NCBI GenBank assembly: GCA_036023115.1 | Contig: JAYKKT010000073.1 | Span: forward strand, 13,083,001 to 13,147,000 | From: Brasenia schreberi | Lineage: Eukaryota; Streptophyta; Magnoliopsida; Nymphaeales; Cabombaceae | DNA length: 64,000 nt | Reading direction: 5' to 3' | Part shown: piece by piece, positions 60,051-64,000 of the stretch | Layout of the letters: each line of letters begins with the position of its first letter | Position numbering within the stretch: the first letter of the stretch is position 1 | Made by a program: the position numbers and the translations under genes | Notes under the pieces: generated by a model | Database searches by the model: none | What the model saw: only the letters and a program-made list of their open reading frames with translations | Told to the model about the DNA's origin: nothing

Positions 60051-61325
60051 CACTCGAATCTAAAAACCAAAATATACCTTAAGCAATTGTTAGCATGTTT
60101 TCATATATGCAGGCCTTTTCTTTGAATATCTCCTCTATGTATGCCTTTAGAAGGTAGTGCTCCTCCCTCTTTATCTCCCAAGACGGTCACATTATCGTTT
60201 TTCCTCATCAAAAGTGGGTAATTGGCCTTGATGTTCCCACTCTCTTTGCAATAGTGGCAAATGGTACTTTTATTGGGCAAAAAGGTCGTAGGTCTCATGT
60301 AGTTCTTGACTTGCCCATCGATATTCTTGTCATATGGTAGTTTGTATGTCTTTAGATTTTCTCCAGATGTGGTAAGAACTGCCTCTTTGAAAGTATTTAG
60401 GGCTTTTAATCTAGTTTCTTCCATAACTAGAGAAGCAAGAAACCCATCCCCTTTAGTCTCGATATTCTATGTATTAAAGTGGAACTAATATTTTCAAATT
60501 CTTTTGTAAGACTCCAAATAAATAAGAAGAAATATTGATTATCTAGATACTCTTGAATTCATCCATTTTTTGTAATTTTTCAAATTTGTCAAAACTTCGA
60601 CGTTGATTCCATACCTCGAAAAATGTCAATATCACAATATCTTCATTTTCACCTCTTAGTCCCATTACAGAGTATAGAAATTCTTCATTTTGCCGACTAG
60701 CAGTGGAAGCAACACAACTCAAGCATTCTTTATTATCTGCTCCTTTCTATTCTTTCTAAATGCATGAATACTCATTATAGTAGTCACCACATTTTTATCT
60801 CCTTGATGCATGTTAGTGTTTTAGCCTTAAGAGCCATACAATGTGCAATTTCATCTTGAGAGAGAGAAGCTTTCAAAAAATCCCATGCTTTCTTGGATTC
60901 TGTAATGTTAGCCTAGTTGGAACAGGGCGCTCATCCATATTCATGAGAGCCTAAAGGATGGGCCAACTATTTTCTTTCCGTTTCTCCTAGGCTTCGGCAT
61001 CCTTAGGTTTTTTAATTTCGCCACTAACCTATTTCCAAAATTTCTTTGAATGAAAATAGTTTTCCATGGCCATTGCCCAAGTAACATAATTACATTCCAG
61101 TATGGATGTAAAGCACCTTCTCATTCTTGTCATCCATTGTGAATAATCAAAACAAAATCTTGTGAGGAAGCTCCAATGACAGAAAGGAGTACCCAAAGAC
61201 AGCAATCACGCTGAAACAAGAGAGGCCAAAGATTGATTTTCACTTGAAACAGCACACAATGTACAAACAACACTTGCATGGAAATCGAGACAGCGCACGA
61301 TCAGTCCTTCCGCTCTGATACCACA

Positions 61326-61707
61326 TGTGAAGATCATTCTGTTCCTTAACCAATCACAGGTTTGCATGATCCACCGATTTTAATGAAATCACACCCACAA
61401 TGAGTTTCTTGATAAAACTCAGTCACAAAACTGAAAATATCACACTTTATTCACAGTAGCTGTTAAACAGCTTATCAACAAAGTATACAGGCTGCCCCTT
61501 TAAATAGGAAGCAAGAAGACTGAAGAGAAGGGGGCTGAACAGCCCCAACGGCTAGCATTTTAGCTGGTGGGGACCCCCAACAGCTAGAATTCAAGCCATT
61601 GGAGCCTGCTCAGCCCTCTTCCCTGCTACAGAAAAGACAAATAAAAAACAAAAAAGCAAGCAAACACAAAAAAATGTTCTTAAATACTAGGACATGTATT
61701 CCTAACA
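61326..61707 (-). repeat. 5' LTR of the Copia element
   Basis: About 382 bp. On the minus strand it begins TGTTAGGAATACATG and ends ...CTTCACA, two bases before the primer binding site. Confidence 0.9.
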
Positions 61708-62263
61708 GAAGTCCTGGAAGGATCATCCCTCAACTGATTCCCGATTGCTGTATAATTTGTACATCTTTTGACATGAATATACCTGGTTGGGGTCTGCCTA
61801 ATGCCACTTGCCTTTCAAAAGAACAGAAACATGGTTATTTGCCAATGTCAAGTGGGCCGTAAGATCCATCTCAAACTTGGAATGCACGGCGATGTCTAGC
61901 ATCGGCAGGGCAGGAAGCAAACACCTGAAGGCAGAACTGAGGGGCAACAAGGAAATGACATGGACACCAAATGAGAAGTTGTTAAGAAGGGACAGCCGAG
62001 ACCCACCACGCAACAGGGCCACTCGGGCCATCAGGGGGTTCAACGGCTAGTTTACTAGCCGTTGGGCCCCTCCCATTAGCTCTCACATGTTGCTACTTCT
62101 CCTCTTGTTGCTCTACTTCCTCTATAAATACCACTTTTATATACAATAAAGAAGATAGAAGCCTTATGGCTTGACTGTAAAATTTCTCTCTTATTAGAGG
62201 TTCATTTAATAAAGTATGATTTCAAGTTTTCATACTCGTATTTGCTAAAATGGTATCAAAGCC
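61708..62263 (+). other. Possible LTR end and primer binding site
   Basis: 62251-62263 reads tggtatcaaagcc, one mismatch from the initiator-Met primer binding site. Upstream are a TATAAATA box (about 62123) and an AATAAA (about 62145), as in an LTR. If so, the LTR could start near 61980 (tgttaagaaggg). No second LTR copy is present in the window, so this is a candidate only. Confidence 0.4.
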
Positions 62264-62365
62264 TAAAGAGGGCATATGGTTGCTGGTCGATGAAGCTTGT
62301 TGAGAAGAAGAGAGTTTTTGAGTCGGCAATCCGTTCTTTGTCGTTTTGATCTTGATTCTTTTCCC

Positions 62366-62935
62366 ATGATTAGGTTGCAGAGGAAAATGAAGGGCTTGCC
62401 GGAATCGTCACTGTCCCCGAGGGTTCCGTTTGTAGGAGGCGGTATCGGCTTGACGATCGTCGTTGATCTGAGTGACGAGAGTGCGTATACCGTGAAGTGG
62501 GCGGTCCAGAACTACCCTCGGCTGGGGGACACCGTGATTGTCCTCCACATACCGATTGGGGTCAATCGACCTCGTCGTCACCAACAAAGCCGATAAGGAG
62601 TCGGAGCAGAAGTTGGAGGATGACTTTGACGCATTCACCATAATAAAGGCGAATGACTTGGCTCAATCGCTCGTTGTGGATCCCATTTTGGACTTGGCTT
62701 AGCCACTCATTGCAGATCCCATTTCGTCTCCACATCATGAAGGACCACGACATGAAGGAGAGCATGTGCCTCGAGGTCGAGTGGCTAGGCTTGAGCATCA
62801 TGATCATGGGCAGTCATGGCTTTGGCGCAATAAGGTGCAGCAGCAAGGCCAGGCTCGGCTCCCTCAACGACTAATGCGTCCATCACTGCACCTGCCCCGT
62901 TGTCATCATGTGGTTCCCGAACAATGAGGAAGTTG
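62366..62935 (+). pseudogene. Universal stress protein (PHOS34-like) processed pseudogene
   Basis: The first segment, 'GLTIVVDLSDESAYTVKWAV' then 'YPRLGDTVIVLHI', is the start of a USP (UspA) domain. After a deletion and frame change comes 'DLVVTNKADKESEQKLEDDF', then 'DAFTIIKANDLAQSLV'. A small duplicated insertion around 62685-62715 includes a stop. The last segment, 'HIMKDHDMKESMCLEVEWLG', 'LSIMIMGSHGFGAIR', 'CTCPVVIMWFPNNEE', contains the ATP-binding type G-x2-G pattern in degraded form. No introns are seen between segments that are normally in separate exons, so it appears RNA-derived. It follows a primer-binding-site-like sequence by about 100 bases and may be cargo of an LTR element. 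Confidence 0.75.
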
Positions 62936-63755
62936 TCGCCGCAAAGGCAAGATGGTGAAGCAGCTGGTGGCGATGGTGGCTTGGGTGAGGTCTTCACCGC
63001 ACACAAAGAGAGAAGGGTTATGTAAGTGGATGGCAGAAAGAGAGAGATGGTGTGGGATCCATAGGTTCAGTAGAGAGAAAGAGGAAGGCCTTTGGGCCAT
63101 TTAGTAAGAGATTGGCTAGTGTTGTGTGGGCTCACTAGAGGAGAGAATGCAGCCCGTGGGCTTGTAACTGAGTTGTGTTGATGACCCCACAACTTGGTTA
63201 AGAAGCGGTTGTTGGACAAGGATCCCTTTCGATTTATTTGAAGTCAACCCAGGTACACTCCTTCCAAGTTATTAATATTTGTTTATGATATTTAGCGGAT
63301 CCGTTGGTTGGCCTTTCTTTATGAGGGTAGATTATTTTTAAATACTAAGTTGCATCTTTACATTAACATCTCCGTGTTATGGCTATATGTCACTCGTTTG
63401 GCCGTTTGTTGAACACCTTTGTTTTAAGGTGATTATGATATCCTATACGTCATTAGCCATTGGATGGAGATCAATAAATGTTTTAAGATGCACTTAATTG
63501 TTATTTGATATCTTATATTTGTAAACAACTTATCTTGTTCATGACAATTTTGTTGGGCTTGATACGGATAGTTGTTTTCCAAAAGGACATTCATAATTTT
63601 ATTCGCAAAAGTCTTTGAAAACAATGTATAAAAGGAGTCTTTATGTATATCTTGTTAAAAACTCAATTTTGATCTGTCTTGTTGGATTCTCTTATCCTTG
63701 GATTTACTGAGCCACGTTTGGGTTTCTAAAGTTGTTTAAGGGCCTTGGTGATTTG
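62936..63755. other. Downstream of the USP pseudogene, no gene recognised
   Basis: AT-rich in its right part. No LTR partner of the 62000-62250 region was found by eye. Short minus-strand open frames have no family features. Confidence 0.4.
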
Positions 63756-63759
63756 ATTA

Positions 63760-63950
63760 GATTGATTTTACGGTTGGAGCTTAGCCTTAAAGTTGTGGAT
63801 AGTCGGAGCTTAGCCTTAAAGTCGTGGATGGTTCGAGTTGAGCCTTAAAGCTTTGAATGGTTTGAGCTTAGTCGTAAAAGCTCGATTGGTACTTAAAGCT
63901 TTGGATGGTTCGAGTTTAGCCGTAAAAGCTTGGTTGGTGCTTATTGAATC
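63760..63950 (+). repeat. Minisatellite, about 33-bp units
   Basis: About five to six diverged units of the type 'gagcttagccttaaagttgtggat' with 'ggttcgagtt' links, continuing near the window end. Confidence 0.85.
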
Positions 63951-64000
63951 ATTGATATATATTGACTTCTTATAATATTTGTAATTTGTTATGACTCATA

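Larger units (their letters stand above)
57376..61707 (-). mobile_element. Degenerate Copia-type LTR retrotransposon
   Basis: Read on the minus strand: 5' LTR 61707-61326, a perfect primer binding site TGGTATCAGAGC (61323-61312), gag remnant with a broken zinc knuckle ('CHYCKESGNIKANY', near 60250), RT remnant ('CRWIYKIKTKSYGSLDRYKA', 58976-58779), RNase H end ('CDNKSVIYIVNNN', 'TKHIKMDCHYV', about 58000-57880), polypurine-like tttgagggtgag and 3' LTR 57746-57376. Stops and deletions are frequent, and the interior (about 3.6 kb) is shorter than an intact Copia. The flanks (tgaga / gaagt) do not form a clear duplication. A hAT fragment lies inside. Confidence 0.9.

Noticed and set aside
57371..61712. 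Target-site duplication for the Copia element
   Set aside because: The pentamers tgaga and gaagt do not match, so none is claimed.
61708..62050. Overlapping open frames of about 80 codons on both strands
   Set aside because: No family features; the region looks like retroelement or LTR sequence.

Overview
This window is nuclear DNA from a flowering plant. The evidence is a multi-exon gene set with GT-AG introns, a PPR-DYW organelle RNA-editing factor, a plant complex I subunit, plant-type LTR elements primed by initiator-Met tRNA, and a dense family of RTE-type LINEs. The species cannot be named from sequence alone.

Genes, left to right: (1) an intronless PPR-DYW gene (3356-5026, -). (2) Two small secreted cysteine-rich genes sharing a CX3C-X6-CX3C module (6771-7010, +, intact; 12857-13100, +, frameshifted in its signal peptide). 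Both have a TATA box with CATGCA and ACGTG motifs. (3) NDUFA5, a complex I subunit (14805-22023, -), with one 6.7-kb intron holding a LINE. (4) Head-to-head with it, an At4g14100-like secretory protein (22563-23321, +). (5) A 15-exon DUF3754 membrane protein (24219-30859, -). (6) An NFRKB-like nuclear protein (33951-39158, -), whose nine coding exons splice in frame but carry a TAA in exon 2. (7) The 3' end of a strumpellin-like gene (43632-52272, -), whose last intron is swollen to 6.8 kb by nested transposons.

Mobile DNA dominates the rest. At least six long copies of one RTE LINE family are present, all on the + strand. Two of them (8441-11719 and 53779-57170) start at the same 5' base string and have perfect 17- and 18-bp target-site duplications, which defines a full-length unit of about 3.3 kb with a (GTT)n tail. 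Five very short 3'-end-only copies are scattered around, two with clear target-site duplications. One LINE (44081-50450) is split by a 2,990-bp LTR retrotransposon (47080-50069) with 317-bp LTRs, a primer binding site and a polypurine tract. That element carries no gag or pol; instead it holds a fragment of a type-A response regulator fused to a decayed PPR gene and a minisatellite. A second possible capture is a universal stress protein pseudogene just after a primer-binding-site-like sequence at 62251. A degenerate Copia element (57376-61707, -) with a hAT transposase fragment, a perfect hAT-type MITE (31304-31482), tRNA-like SINE pieces and microsatellites complete the picture.

The host genes are unrelated housekeeping or organellar functions and form no pathway. 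The most unusual content is the gene-capturing LTR element, the short secreted cysteine-rich pair, and the odd LINE insertion structures (tail-only copies, a doubled 3' end, and a reversed tail at a 5' junction).
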